From contig OX467083.1 of NCBI GenBank assembly GCA_950106755.1, positions 49,552,555-49,616,554 of the forward strand: DNA of 64,000 nucleotides, given 5' to 3'. Both the position numbers and the translations under genes were made by a program. The notes below the pieces were generated by a model. It saw nothing but the letters and a program-made list of their open reading frames with translations. It searched no databases and was not told the origin of the DNA. Of this stretch, positions 12,213 through 23,889 are shown one piece after another. The DNA is from Climacium dendroides. Lineage: Eukaryota; Streptophyta; Bryopsida; Hypnales; Climaciaceae. Within the stretch, counting starts at the first letter, position 1, and the number at the start of each line of letters is the position of its first letter.

Positions 12213-12952
12213 AGAAGTCAACAGTGCATTGGCTGTGATTTTTTTCCAATTTTCGAGGCAATAAAGTTTAGAGCTTCCACCTACTTGCTAACAGGTGGTG
12301 GCTATACAGCTCATAAAACCCTGAGACATGACGAATTTAGAGTGTCGTACGCGCAGTTAGCCGTAAGTATCCTTACAACGACAAATTGTCGTTGTCGCAA
12401 GATGACACAAATTATCGTTCCAGGGAACTTCTAGTATGATATCGATTGAATTAGAAGCATCCGGATTGTGACTACTCACTTAATCCTCCTTCTCTCATTT
12501 TCCCTACCTCACTCCGGAAACTTAGGACATTCCGGATTCCGTTCCAGATCCGGATACCTCCGGAACTTAGTTCCGTCTCTCTTCCGTCACTGGTTTTTGT
12601 TGCCTCTGTTTTACCCTCAGAGGGTCCACCCTTGATCTAGAAAGGGGTGGGGACTCACCACTTGTACAATTATCCTCTCTATACTCTAAATCTACTAAAT
12701 AGCACACCCAAGGCAACACAGCTGTAGGAGGAGGGAGGAGTATTCTCTCACAGTTTCCGGATTGGCCGATCCGGAAGCAGGTCACATAAAGAAATTCTCA
12801 CACCTCTCCTACTACAATGACGGATCCGAACTCATAGACCCAAAGGAATAGAATTTCAAGGAGAAGACAATGTACTTAAAGGGGGAGGCGGGTAGACCTT
12901 CAGGAGTAGCGGGAGTTCCTTTCCTTTGGCGGTTGCTTATCTCCGCACAGAA

Positions 12953-14308
12953 CTATAGTTTGGAATTTATTATAGATTTAACTATTGAGAAATTCCTATA
13001 GTTACGAGTTCGTTCGTAGGGAGGTATGGTTTACAATAGGTAATTCCTAAGGCAATCTATTAATCCAAGTTGTGCACAATTGAAGGATAAGGGGAAATAT
13101 TTCACATTGACCCAAACAATAGATCTAAACCATATTATAATTAAAATCAGGGCTGGAGACTTATCAATTGTATGTCAATCTATCAATTCAGCTTTATCTG
13201 TTCACTCCCATGTCAGCCTCATCAACCGCATTGGTATAGTCTTCTATTGATCTCCTCGTTTAGCAACCAACATCTCCAATTGATTCTTTGTTTATGTGTT
13301 CACATCGACGAATTGCTCGTTGCAGGATATATTTTCTCCGGTTTTTTATGCCTCCCTTATTCTCTCAATTCTATTGATTTATAATTCCAAAATCTCTCTC
13401 TTCATAAACAATTAATTTCACTGCCTCTATAGATTAACAATCAGTTCAAACCATTAAAACATTCAATAGCATCCAAATCACACATAATTGACATTCCCAT
13501 GCATTCAGTCCATCGACTATTGATAATACAATTAAATTCACGCACAACCAAGCATGCAATCACAACAATAACAATAGAATTTCTCACAATCAGTTACACC
13601 TATAGTTTAACACACCACTCAGATGGTCACATACACCATTGATAAAAACAATTAAAATCCATATACACAGACATTCACATCCAATTACACCCATAGAAAT
13701 TCCTCATTGAAATTAAATCTATAGACTCAACATTCAGCACACAAACACACGCAACAATAGCAAGAATTCCAATTGCAGAATCACATCCAAAAATATACAC
13801 ACACAATCTCCACACATTTGAACACCGCACTATATAATAATAAATTCCGCATTATATTCCAGCATAGAATTTTACAATTGATCCTCACTCTTGTCCAACT
13901 CCACTCCGTAATATCTATCGATCCAGCATAACTAAAACCAATCACTAGCACTATAGAGAATGAACTCCACCCACTGAATTCACAAACACTCACAACTATC
14001 CATCACACTCACACTGTTGGTCGCACCGCCGCAGGAGACCTGGCTCTCTCCAGACTAAGAACAATTGACTTTCCCCACGGAACTTCACCTAAACACCATA
14101 GCCAACCACCTCAACCGCCAACACAATAGAATTCATCCATCTAATCCCCTTGAATCTCATCCATCTATTGGCCAAAACTATAGAAAATCTTCCTACCCGG
14201 GTAATAGCCTATTGTTAACATTGTAACACCACTATCACTATAGAAAACGAGGTATTTAACCAAAATTTTAAAACTCTTCACAAATTCCCTATAGATTCTT
14301 AACTACAA
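12953..14308. mobile_element. Unclassified AT-rich insertion in LTR-B, 1.36 kb
   Basis: LTR-E shows the empty site: GCACAGAA continues straight into TCCTCCTGG at 41205-41222. In LTR-B this is split, with GAA duplicated at 12950-12952 and 14309-14311. The ends share only a weak inverted match (TAGTTTGGAATTTAT against TAGTTAAGAATCTAT). Words such as CTATAGATTTAAC, ACAATTAAAT and CACACA recur inside. No coding region is recognised. Confidence 0.7.
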
Positions 14309-14885
14309 GAACCCTCCTGGTTCTGGACTCATAGGAATCTCTACCTTCTTACCCGGATTGCTGTTCCGGCAGTTCAAAGGCACGTAACACTCACACTCCC
14401 TTACTCAGCTCGCATCTCTCCCACCTAGCTCAACACCCAAGAGATCCGTAGCTCAAGATCCGGATTCCTCCTCTCCCTCCCTTCTCTTTCTCCAATACAA
14501 GGATACACACACATGCATACACTGAGGCAAAGATTCCGTCTAAGCAAAGTGCAGCTAGAAGTACCTTGACTGACTTAGATTAAGAAAAGAAAATTGTAAT
14601 ACATACATGAAAGCACTAAGATGGAATGGAGTAGAATGGAATGGCCGACAACTAACTTGCCTGCCTTTAAAATACTAAAACAAAAACCCAAAGTCAACTC
14701 CTAAAAGCCTGAAAAGGAAACCCAGAAATCCAGGCAACCAATCACTGAACACCTCGGGATATCCGAAAAGACTAATAAATACCGTCCGAAATTGCCGGAT
14801 TTCCTTACTATCCGCCTAAGATTCCGGAAACCGGGCCCATGCTCGGAAACTCGATCCGGATCCTATACTTTTGTTCCTACGGATT

Positions 14886-17094
14886 CTAATGCTTTGGCTT
14901 TCGCCCTTTCCTTGAGCGGCTCCCTGCTTGACTGGTAGGTGTCCCTTTAAGGCCATATTCGTTATATTGAGACTTTTGGTAGTCTCATTTTTATCCTCGA
15001 TTCAAAGATAATTCATAATAACTGTTCAATTTTAAGACTATTTGGTAAGTTGAGATTTCAATATATTAATATATATAAAAACCTTTGATTTTCCAAAGGT
15101 TGCAGGCTCATCTTATCCTCGACTCGAGGATAAATCACTATAACTGTTTTAGGGTTGTAGTCTCAAAATGTGTAGATTGTCTCACTTTAACGAATAAGGC
15201 CATCTTTCGTATTTTTAGCTGGCGTGGTCTTCGCTGTAGCTTGAGTCTGGATATGGCGCATTGCGGGAGACGGATCGCTGTCGTCCTCAGTTCCGGAAGT
15301 GGAGTGAGCACTCTCCTCCTCAGAGTCTTCAATGACTTGAACTTCCTTCTCCTTCTCTGGTGGTGTATCCTCCAATGTTGCGGGTTTGCTTCTCTTTTCC
15401 GGCGTGGTCTCTTGCATGTGTGCAAATCCTTTCGGATTAGTCTGAGCCGGATTGGTCATTCCACCGATCCGGTTGATGAGGTCTCCTCTAACTTGCTGTC
15501 CCGGAACCTTGAATGATCCGGTCATCAAATTCGGCATTGTTTGTGACTTGGGAACTTCCGGAGTTGAGAATTTGGGTGGTACTGGAACCGATTTCACGCT
15601 AGACTCAGGTTCTAGTTCCGAAGCTAGCCTCAAATTCAGCTCCGTCATCCACATCTTGCTGGTGGAAGGCTCGACTAGTGTGAATATCCCCCTCAATCCC
15701 TCCATCCGAGTTGCACGATCCGCCACCGGTCTCCCTGCAGTACCCGAAACAAAAGGAAGTTCCGGAAAGGTGGAGAAATCCATCACCTGGTTTGGATCGA
15801 TAGTCGCCAATAGCTGCTGGATCTCCTTCAAAACTCGCTCTATCCTCGCAGTGAAGTCTACGAGGATGGTCACTACCTTGGTTCCGGTAATGTGGCCTTC
15901 TGATATCAGCTTTGAGTCCAACAAGGCAGCTTTCATGACGAGGTCGGCTTTGATGTTGACTGCTTCGGATAGATTCTTGACTAGAGCGAGAGCCTCTTTT
16001 TCTTTCTCCTTTGAAGCTACCATTTTCCCTTCCGCCCAATTCACTCGGGCTTGGAGTTGGTTCCATTCCGCCTCCAACTCCTGGATCCGCTCCTCCCTTC
16101 TCTTTAGATCTTCCGGTTTGGGCAGTCGCTTGACAGCTTCCACAATCTGATCCGGCTCCACCTTCAAAACTTTCACGGTATCTATTACCAAATCCGCCAG
16201 GCTGTCGTGGAGTACCTTGGCCTCACGTATCCACTCGAGCCCCGCATTGAAAAATGCGGATTCCGTTTCCACTTCAGGTCCCTTGCTGGACTCCCCCCTC
16301 TCCATCGCCTGTGGCTTGGATCGCGACCTTGGATCGGTTGACTTCCTCTTCTTGGTCCTCGGATCGGTCAAACATTCCTCGAAAAGTTCCTCTGGATCAG
16401 ACTCGACTAGATCTTCCGCCTCCTCCCCGGAAAGTCCGTATGACAGGATCGTCTTTCCAGTGTCATACTGGATTACTTCCGCTACACTCAAAAGAACCTG
16501 TTGATGGTACAGATGGAACAAATAGGTTCTAACTAGACTCGCTTTTGCTCGGGTCACATGATCCGCTAACTTAGCCACTATCCCGGCTATGACTCTACCC
16601 CAGTGCACCACTTGGTTCTCCATAGCCCCGAAAATAGTATTGGCCACCGTAATGGTAATCCATGTAGGTTTTTCCGGGTACAGGATGGGGATGAGGAACT
16701 CTAGTATCCGCCTATGTCTCTTGTCCTTGCATTCGCTAATAGCGAATCCGTCCTTAGGGTTTGTAGACCCGGTGAACTTCCCAGCTACAAAACGGTCCGT
16801 CCTCGATGCTAACCCGTTCCCGCTCTTCCGGAACTGATAGACGTCCGCCCAGATGTCCTCGGTCCACGCGACTAGCCGCCCTCTCAAAGTGAGCTCATAC
16901 TGATTCGGAACACCATGAAGTAGCTCCTGAATCATATCTTTACTCTTGAGGTTCCATGGTCGATGTAGTAGACCGACACACCCTAACTTAGTCAAGTCCT
17001 CCTCTAATTGTTTGTGTAGTTCCGAGTTATCCGGAATGGCCGGAGAGATAACCCGGGCAGATACCGCTACCTTCCGTACTGGTCCGGATGCCAT
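14886..17094 (-). pseudogene. LTR-encoded ORF of LTR-B, best-preserved copy
   Basis: It starts at 17094 (MASGPVRKVAV) and stays open to the MITE at 15201. It resumes after the MITE with a Thr/Ser/Arg/Lys tail that stops at 14886, matching the end of the LTR-E copy. The shared domain is at residues 30-215 (EEDLTKLGC, HRPWNLKS, SRTDRFVAGKF, NPKDGFAI, ANTIFGAM). A charged linker, a coiled coil (about residues 315-400) and an acidic Ser/Glu-rich tail follow. It has no nonsense codon over about 630 residues, unlike its relatives, so it is the youngest or least decayed copy here. The function is unknown. Confidence 0.8.
14951..15201. mobile_element. MITE with GGCC-start inverted repeats, 251 bp
   Basis: The left end is GGCCATATTCGTTA and the right end, reversed, is GGCCTTATTCGTTA, both followed by a GAGAC word. 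The flanks suggest CTT duplicated. The homologous place in LTR-E (about 41848) has no insertion. A second member lies at 63088-63336. Confidence 0.8.
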
Positions 17095-17229
17095 AAGATC
17101 TAAGTCAGAACGAGGGAGAAGTAACCCTACTTTAGTCGCTAACTCACCATTCTTTCTCTCAACTACTCACACGAACAATCTCAAAAAAGCAAAACAGGAA
17201 AGTGAAGAGGAAAACCCTAGGCAAACAGC

Positions 17230-17236
17230 TTAAATA
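17230..17236 (-). promoter_or_regulatory. Probable TATA box of LTR-B
   Basis: TATTTAA on the minus strand lies 280 bases from the LTR start (17516) and about 140 bases before the ORF start codon. LTR-E and LTR-D have TATA-like words at 289 and 288 bases. Confidence 0.55.
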
Positions 17237-17516
17237 CTAACCCGTCTTCTTACGAAATTCAAGACAACAGCTACAGGTCCGTTGTACTAATGGTATCCTA
17301 CTCCCGTAGCTACGAGCCCTATACGGTAGGTTCCTGTGTTCCGGGTGAATCTGGATTCCGGATCCGGATAAGTTCCGGTTATGGGTTCTGTCAGAACGCT
17401 TATTTCCTAATTCGAGTTTTCTTATCCAAAAATCACTTTCTAACTATGAAATTTTTTATTTTTCCTACTTTTCGCACCTACTTTTTGTATTATTGATCCG
17501 TTTCCGGATTCCCACA

Positions 17517-19590
17517 TGGAATGTCTTTCATAAAGCACTTCATCTCCTTTGATGTTTTGGTGCATTGTAAGGAAAATTCAAAAATATGCTACGTTCAAAG
17601 CCTAAGTTGCAACTTACTATCCCACATTTTCCATGAAAATTGTCAGTTTCCGTCTACTTGCCGAAAGGTAAGAATGGAAAATAATGACTGTCACCCTTTT
17701 TTCCAACGATGTTGTTCAAACACATGGAGCAAAAATTGTTTTGAAGGAATAGACAATGTCAAAGCCTAAGGGACTAAAGAAAAGAAAGACAACAGTAATT
17801 GTCTGACCTATTTCCTTGGTATACATGCCAAAGAAAAGCCAATCCTATAGACAATAGGCCTTATAATTTGTAGTCTTGCAAGCATAGATGGGCCACGAAC
17901 GGAATTCTAACATACACATTGAATTACCTTAAAATACAATTGAAGATAAGAAATTTCTTGAAATTTTTTCAAAACACAAATGCAACTTCAACATCAAATA
18001 TAAAAATATTGCACAATTGAAACCATTTATTCTTTAATTCATTCACTTGCTTCAATACTCGTGGAGTTAACCTCAAAATGACCTTGGGGACAAAATTTGT
18101 CCTTAAACATTTTAAAAAGACGAATAAAACCTACCCAAATCATTTGTATAGTTTTAACATCCCCATGATCCAACATTATGATCTTCCAATCTACAATTGA
18201 TATTTTTGTATTTTCTTTTCCTATGCACTCCCTAATATGTCTAGTTTTAATTTGTACAGTTATAATTTTTTTTTAAATGGTACAACTTATCAAAATGTTG
18301 GCATTTTATTCAATGTAGAGTAAACTTCTTGAAGCTAAAGAAATCTTGAGGTCATTCTATGGTTCAACAAAAAATCGTGCTTGTAGAGATCACTCCTTTT
18401 AATTTAAAGTATACAATTATACACCTAAGTTAAGTCTCACATTTCATGTGGGACTATTTCTTTTCGTTATTGTATTTTAGAGAACTTGTATTTTTACATG
18501 AAAAAGTATTGGAGGCATATTTTTCATACCCTATGATTTTCCATAAAGTCGATCAAGCAATCTTCATAGTTGGGCTATCTTGGATATAATACTTATGCCT
18601 TTGATTTTGCCATGCACCTATACATCCTAAACCATGAAATCAATGGCCTATATTGAAACTAATTTTTTTGATATATATGCTAGTAGTACCATGTTACAAT
18701 TCCAGTTGATAATAAATAAAGATGTGCAATCTTGGCATCTTATAAATTCTATGTCAAGTATTCTACTCAACCAAGAAAGGAAAAAACAACACCATAGAAG
18801 CACAAAACACGGTCATCATGTTGAAATTGTAAATAAAAAACACACTAGTAATATGAAATGAACAAAATAAAAAATGACATTCAAAAAACGCTACAAATCC
18901 ACATGAGAATATGACCTTTAGCATAGCATGGAGTCACAGAGAGCATACATTATATCTATATGTGATCGTGTATGCGTTGGCAATGGTTTACACTCTAGGA
19001 TCAAAAAATAGAACAATGCTTATAGTATACTAGTATAGAAAATTGATTCTTACAATTTACAAATATCGGTACAAACAACATGATAACTTCTTCATAGTAA
19101 TTGATATGCATAATTGTTCAATTGGAAAATAAAGGATTATTGAGGAGATGTTTTGCAACTTACTTCAAGAAATCCTTCTTTGTGAAAGTACCTTCAGTTG
19201 AAGATTTGTTACTCCACAATGCATTGTCCATTTTCTTTTAAAAAATACAACATAGTTACCATGTAAACTAATATTAACTACATTATACACATTACACTAC
19301 CCTCATTCCAAGTGTTATAGGTTATAAAAATTTCTCTTCAAAACTTTCCATTTTTGAAAATGGAATGAGGAAAAAAATAACTATGTGAGGCACTTGATTT
19401 CTGATTTAAGTACCTCCGAAAAAGCAAAATTCTTAAGTACACTTCTTACTTTACAAGGTTCTACAATTTCAAGTTTGGAGTTTAGGGTTTAAGGTTTAGG
19501 GTTTAGGGTTTATACGATTCAAGAATGAAGGTTTCTAATTTAAAGGGTTGTGTCGTTCAAGACTTGCCTCCCTTTCTTATGCAGTCCTGG
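17517..19590. other. AT-rich stretch with no recognised gene
   Basis: I see no convincing coding region. Short open frames have AT-driven composition and no relatives in the window. The one distinct feature is a short telomere-like tract, listed separately. Confidence 0.5.
19481..19512 (+). repeat. Interstitial TTTAGGG tract
   Basis: Three exact plant-type TTTAGGG heptamers and one TTTAAGG variant stand in a row. A tract this short may be a promoter telo-box or repair-derived sequence rather than an old chromosome end. Confidence 0.8.
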
Positions 19591-19596
19591 AGCACA

Positions 19597-20155
19597 TGTT
19601 CAAAAATTGACGCCGGGACGCGGACACTGAAGGGCAGGGACTTGAAGGGAAGGGCGGGGACGTCCGGGCGGAGACGCTATTGGAGGGAGGAAAGGGCTAG
19701 AAGTTTGTAGCTTCTTCCAAGCTCTCAGAATTAGAGAAGTGGTGCAAATAGCAATTGCTTTGAATCCTGCATACATGTGACGAAATTAATTCTAAAATCA
19801 CGTGCATTTATGGTGTCAAGGCATTGAACAGTAGGAGCACGAACATAGAATTTATTGCTAAAGTCAAATGGATTTTGGGAATCACGATGTGGAGCACATT
19901 TCAAAATACAGTACTATGGGGGAATTGGGGACTCCTGTTCGAGAGTGCAGGGCGTGGAGGTTGAGGTGCGGACTGTAGGGCATGCACGTTGGGGTGTGGA
20001 CGTCGGGAGTTAGAAGCCACTGCTTTGCTTTTCGGGACGTCTGGGTGTGGATGCTGGGCATGGATGGTGGAGTTGAGAAGTGAGATTCCCCACTGATTTT
20101 GTTTTCGGGAGTGCAGGGCGCGGACATTGGGGTTCAAGCGCGGGACGCCCATTGC
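19597..20155. repeat. Two G-rich motif clusters
   Basis: The first cluster (19597-19690) has GGGACGCGGACACT, GGGCGGGGACGTC and GGGCGGAGACGCT. The second (19935-20155) has GGGCGTGGAGGTT, GGGGTGTGGACGTC, GGGTGTGGATGCT and GGGCGCGGACATT. Long minus-strand open frames over the second are translations of the repeat and are not called. Confidence 0.7.
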
Positions 20156-20215
20156 TTGTATTTTGTTGAAGACACTGAAAACGAACTGCAAGTTAATCCG
20201 TACGTGTTCGCGCAT

Positions 20216-21392
20216 CTAAAAAGTGGATGCAACCTTGATTGCAACTTTTGGAATATCCACTTTTCGAATTTATTTTAAACTAAGAAAATAAAGCTTCATA
20301 AGTTCTACTTCTGCTCTAATTTGAAATCTTGAAATATGTCAAAAATTGAGAGAATTATTTCAAGGGTAGGCTCCATGTGTTAAAATCCAAATAACACCAT
20401 GTAAAGTGTTTTCTATTCATATTTGATTTTAATTTTAATTTAATTTATAAATAATTTACATGTTTGTGTTTCTCATCCTTGTTTTTATTTATGGTGAAAA
20501 TTATAGGTCATTTTAATATAAATTTTAATTGATATAAACTTTTTACTAATTTTAGCTTTAAAAAATCACTATAATTTGATTTTTCCACAAAAAATATTGA
20601 AAAAAAACAGAAAAATAGAAAATGCATTCATCTACTAGCAAAAACTATCAAAATTCTTTCTAGTTATTAAATAAAAGGACAAATTTGCTTTAACAATTGA
20701 ACTTGACTTCAAGATCTTTGTTGTTATTGTTTTGGGTATAAAAAACAAGACATTCAATTGAAATTTTTTCATACTAAACTCTCTTTCTCCTTGTACCTAT
20801 TGAAAAAATTTCAAGATATTTAGATTGTTTTTTCTATTTTTATTTATGTATGTTAATTTTTTACATAAAACATTATAACAATTTCAATTCTTCATGAAAC
20901 AAATTGGAATTTCTTACAATGATATGGAATTTATAGTTAGAATTATTTAAAATATAATTTTTTTTCTATGGTTCAATTTAAAAAGATGGATTTAGCTTAG
21001 ATTATAAGTTTCACTATTTTAGAATGGATCAAGACATCAAGTCCTTTAAGGGTTCAAATGAACATGGAGCTCGGGATGCTAGGGTGAAGAAAAATTGTGC
21101 TTTGAAGAAGTGACAAATATTGAAATATGTAAGCAAATACGAAATTGACAAATAGAATTTATACAAAATGGAAGTAGTACAACAGTACAATATCTAATAA
21201 TAGTTGTATGTATTTCATGTATGTCATAAAAAACAAAATTGAAAAATTGCACAACATAACATTTTTATAATAGTCTCAATGTGCTATGCTATACACATGG
21301 GCGTACATGATAAATATTAAAAAAGCTATAAGCCTCTACATTTGCAAGTAGTTCTATCTATTTTTTTCCTATTATGCCTCAACTGTTCAAAA
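20216..21392. other. AT-rich spacer, no gene seen
   Basis: It holds homopolymer runs and no conserved coding pattern. It lies past the stop of the RING-like gene and may include that gene's 3' end. Confidence 0.5.
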
Positions 21393-23849
21393 TTAGGCTT
21401 CGCCCACATCTATAGGACTACTAGCAATGCCACTTAGACCTGCTTCATCGTCATGTGTGCCGCATTCGAGAATGTGGTCTTCATCAGAGCCCAAGCGAAG
21501 CCTCCGGACTATAGACCGAGTTCGCCTAGCTGGCCCATCCTCCTCTAATATGGCCCTCAAAACTTGGGATTGTTGGAGCTCTTCAAGCGCTTGACACGTT
21601 TGTAGACTATGTTGGTCCAACAGAAAATCTACCGCATCAAGTTTGAACTGGTTTTTCCACTCGGATTTCGACATCATGACTCTTTCCCGTGGACCAGACA
21701 TGTCATATCCGTCATCGTTGTCGCTTTCAATATTCACCACCTCGTGCTCGTTAATACGCACTCCATCTTTATCCCAGAGTCAGTTTCTGGGGTGGGGCCC
21801 AAATCTGAATTTCTTCTCATTTTCATGCCAATGCCCGTTGAAGCATTGGAAGAAGAAATTCCTCTTTCCTTGGCTTGCTTCCGATGTGCCTTTAATCAAG
21901 TTGTGGCACACTTTGACAACTACATCTGAATCATTTTCCCAACCCCATTGATCACAGAGTCGGGACTTCTCCAACGAGTGGTACTTGTACCGCCAATTCT
22001 AGACAAGGTCTTCTCCCCATTTGTTGTGATGGTTAAGTGCATTGTTGGCATCAAATTCCCAACTTGGTGGTATGAATTCGACCAAGCCAAACAACTCATA
22101 AAAACGCTCGTGGAAAGGAGCCTTGCACACTACACAGTGTCTACGGTTGACCATTAAGCTGATCAAGCAAATTGGGTGATACAAGTACCCACACGTGCCC
22201 AAATGCATTCCGCCTTCCGGGCCAAAGTTATTTAAACAAATTATACACTGAGTTCCATCTTCAACAAAGGCAGACGGTTTTGGCCATAATAATTTACTAG
22301 GGGTGGTTACATCGGCAGACATGGCATTCTGAAAATCCCAACCACTTTGAGCCTAATCAATGACAATCTGATTTCGAGAGATGACTTTGGTCGCCATTTT
22401 CTCGGGTTGGAAGAGGTCGTCCATAGGGGCCCAAGAAGTTAAGCCGAAGACATGCTTTTGATTGTATTCAAGATATGTGTTGAAAATTTTAGTGAACTCG
22501 GTAGCCATTTGTTGGTTCCTATCCACGGTGAACATGCATGCCAACTTCCATTGATAATACTACGAGACCAATGCATTCAAATGCTCTTGGAGCTCCACAT
22601 TCCGTGCAAGAAAGGATGGAAGGTCTTTGTCCTTTGCTGTGACGGCTGCTGCAGGAATATCTTGAGGTTCTACGACTATGGAACGAACCTCATTAGTTAT
22701 CATGGTCGTTTCAAGAGCACGTTGCAAGCAACCAATTTCTTGGGATTGTCGGGTGATGGTATTGTTCTTGTCTTCCAACTCCACCCTCAATCTGTGACAA
22801 TCTTCATATAGTCCTTGAAGTTCGCTGATTTTGTCATTCAACTCCTTCAAACTCTCAACCGTGTCCACCTGCACATCTATTTCCTCTTGCATTGGCATAA
22901 GAGGTTCTTCTTCACTTGCTTCAGGAACTGGTTCATTTGGTGCTTCAATGACCGGTTCATCAGGAACTATTGGTGGAACACCTTCTTCATGCTCATCCAT
23001 TCGTAAGGCCCTCCGTCTTTTGATGCGTTGCTGACTCCAAGTAGTTGGTGGTCGTGGAGGCGTACGTGTGCCATCGGAATCATTATCTGTAGAGGAATCT
23101 TCGGTCACATAATTGTTGTGAGGCACTTCCACTATTGTTCTGAAATGTTCCAATCCACCCTCTGGATACCTTCGTGCATTCATCGGGATTAATCCGTTTG
23201 TGGGATGTGGCACTTTGATTTTGTTGCTTCTTTCTACTACAGTAGACCAATCCACCATCTTTCCAAGTTTGACTTCTGCATGTACGCCCCGCGCAATGAA
23301 AAGATGAACCTCGTTGCGTTCCATGGTGGGTCAATTATACAACACTTGGTACACGACAATGCATCGGTTCTTGAATGCATCATCTGTGCAATACCTCAAA
23401 TTTGCTTTGTTGAATTGGTGGTGATGATTATGCCGATCTTCTGGGAAGGATTTGCCAATGTGGCACCACTCGATGTAGGAGGCACAAGTTTCCATGGTCC
23501 ATGGATCAGGTATGTCTTGCCAACCTCTAAATGCAAGTTTCGTGGGATTTTGTAAAACGTTTGTGGGAATATGATCCCACATGCTGGATCCATAATACTA
23601 GCATATGACGGAAAAATTCAAAAATTGTCTCCTTCAAAAAGAAAGTTTTTGAGTTCTCCTAGGAAGTTAGGGCAATTTCGGAAAACCGGATTTCCAGATC
23701 AGGTAAAATTTCATTAGGGCTAAAAACCTAATTCCGGAATCCTAGAAAGTTCCGGAAATCGGATGACGGCGCCGGCCCTAAAAACCGGAAACCAGATCCA
23801 TACTAGGATAGGGTTTTGCCGCCAAAACCTGTCCCGTACATCGGGCCAG

Positions 23850-23855
23850 TATAAG
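23850..23855 (+). promoter_or_regulatory. TATA box of LTR-D
   Basis: TATAAG in a GC-rich context lies 288 bases from the LTR start. LTR-C inserted 40 bases downstream, close to where transcription would begin. Confidence 0.6.
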
Positions 23856-23889
23856 AGGGGGACTGTAGCCGGTAGTGGGCACGCGTATC

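Larger units (their letters stand above)
12343..17516 (-). mobile_element. LTR-B: solo-LTR-like unit, no target duplication
   Basis: The ends are TGTCGTACGCGCAGTTAG and TTCCGGATTCCCACA, the same as LTR-E and highly similar along the whole length. The flanks (TAGAG and TGGAA) do not match, so it may come from recombination between two elements or have lost a flank. It contains an unclassified insertion (12953-14308) and a GGCC-ended MITE (14951-15201). Without them it is about 3.57 kb. Confidence 0.75.

Noticed and set aside
15452..16837. Plus-strand Ser-rich frames over the LTR-B ORF
   Set aside because: They are antisense shadows of the minus-strand ORF, which has conserved relatives.
19901..20215. 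Pro/His-rich protein on the minus strand
   Set aside because: It is a translation of the G-rich motif cluster.
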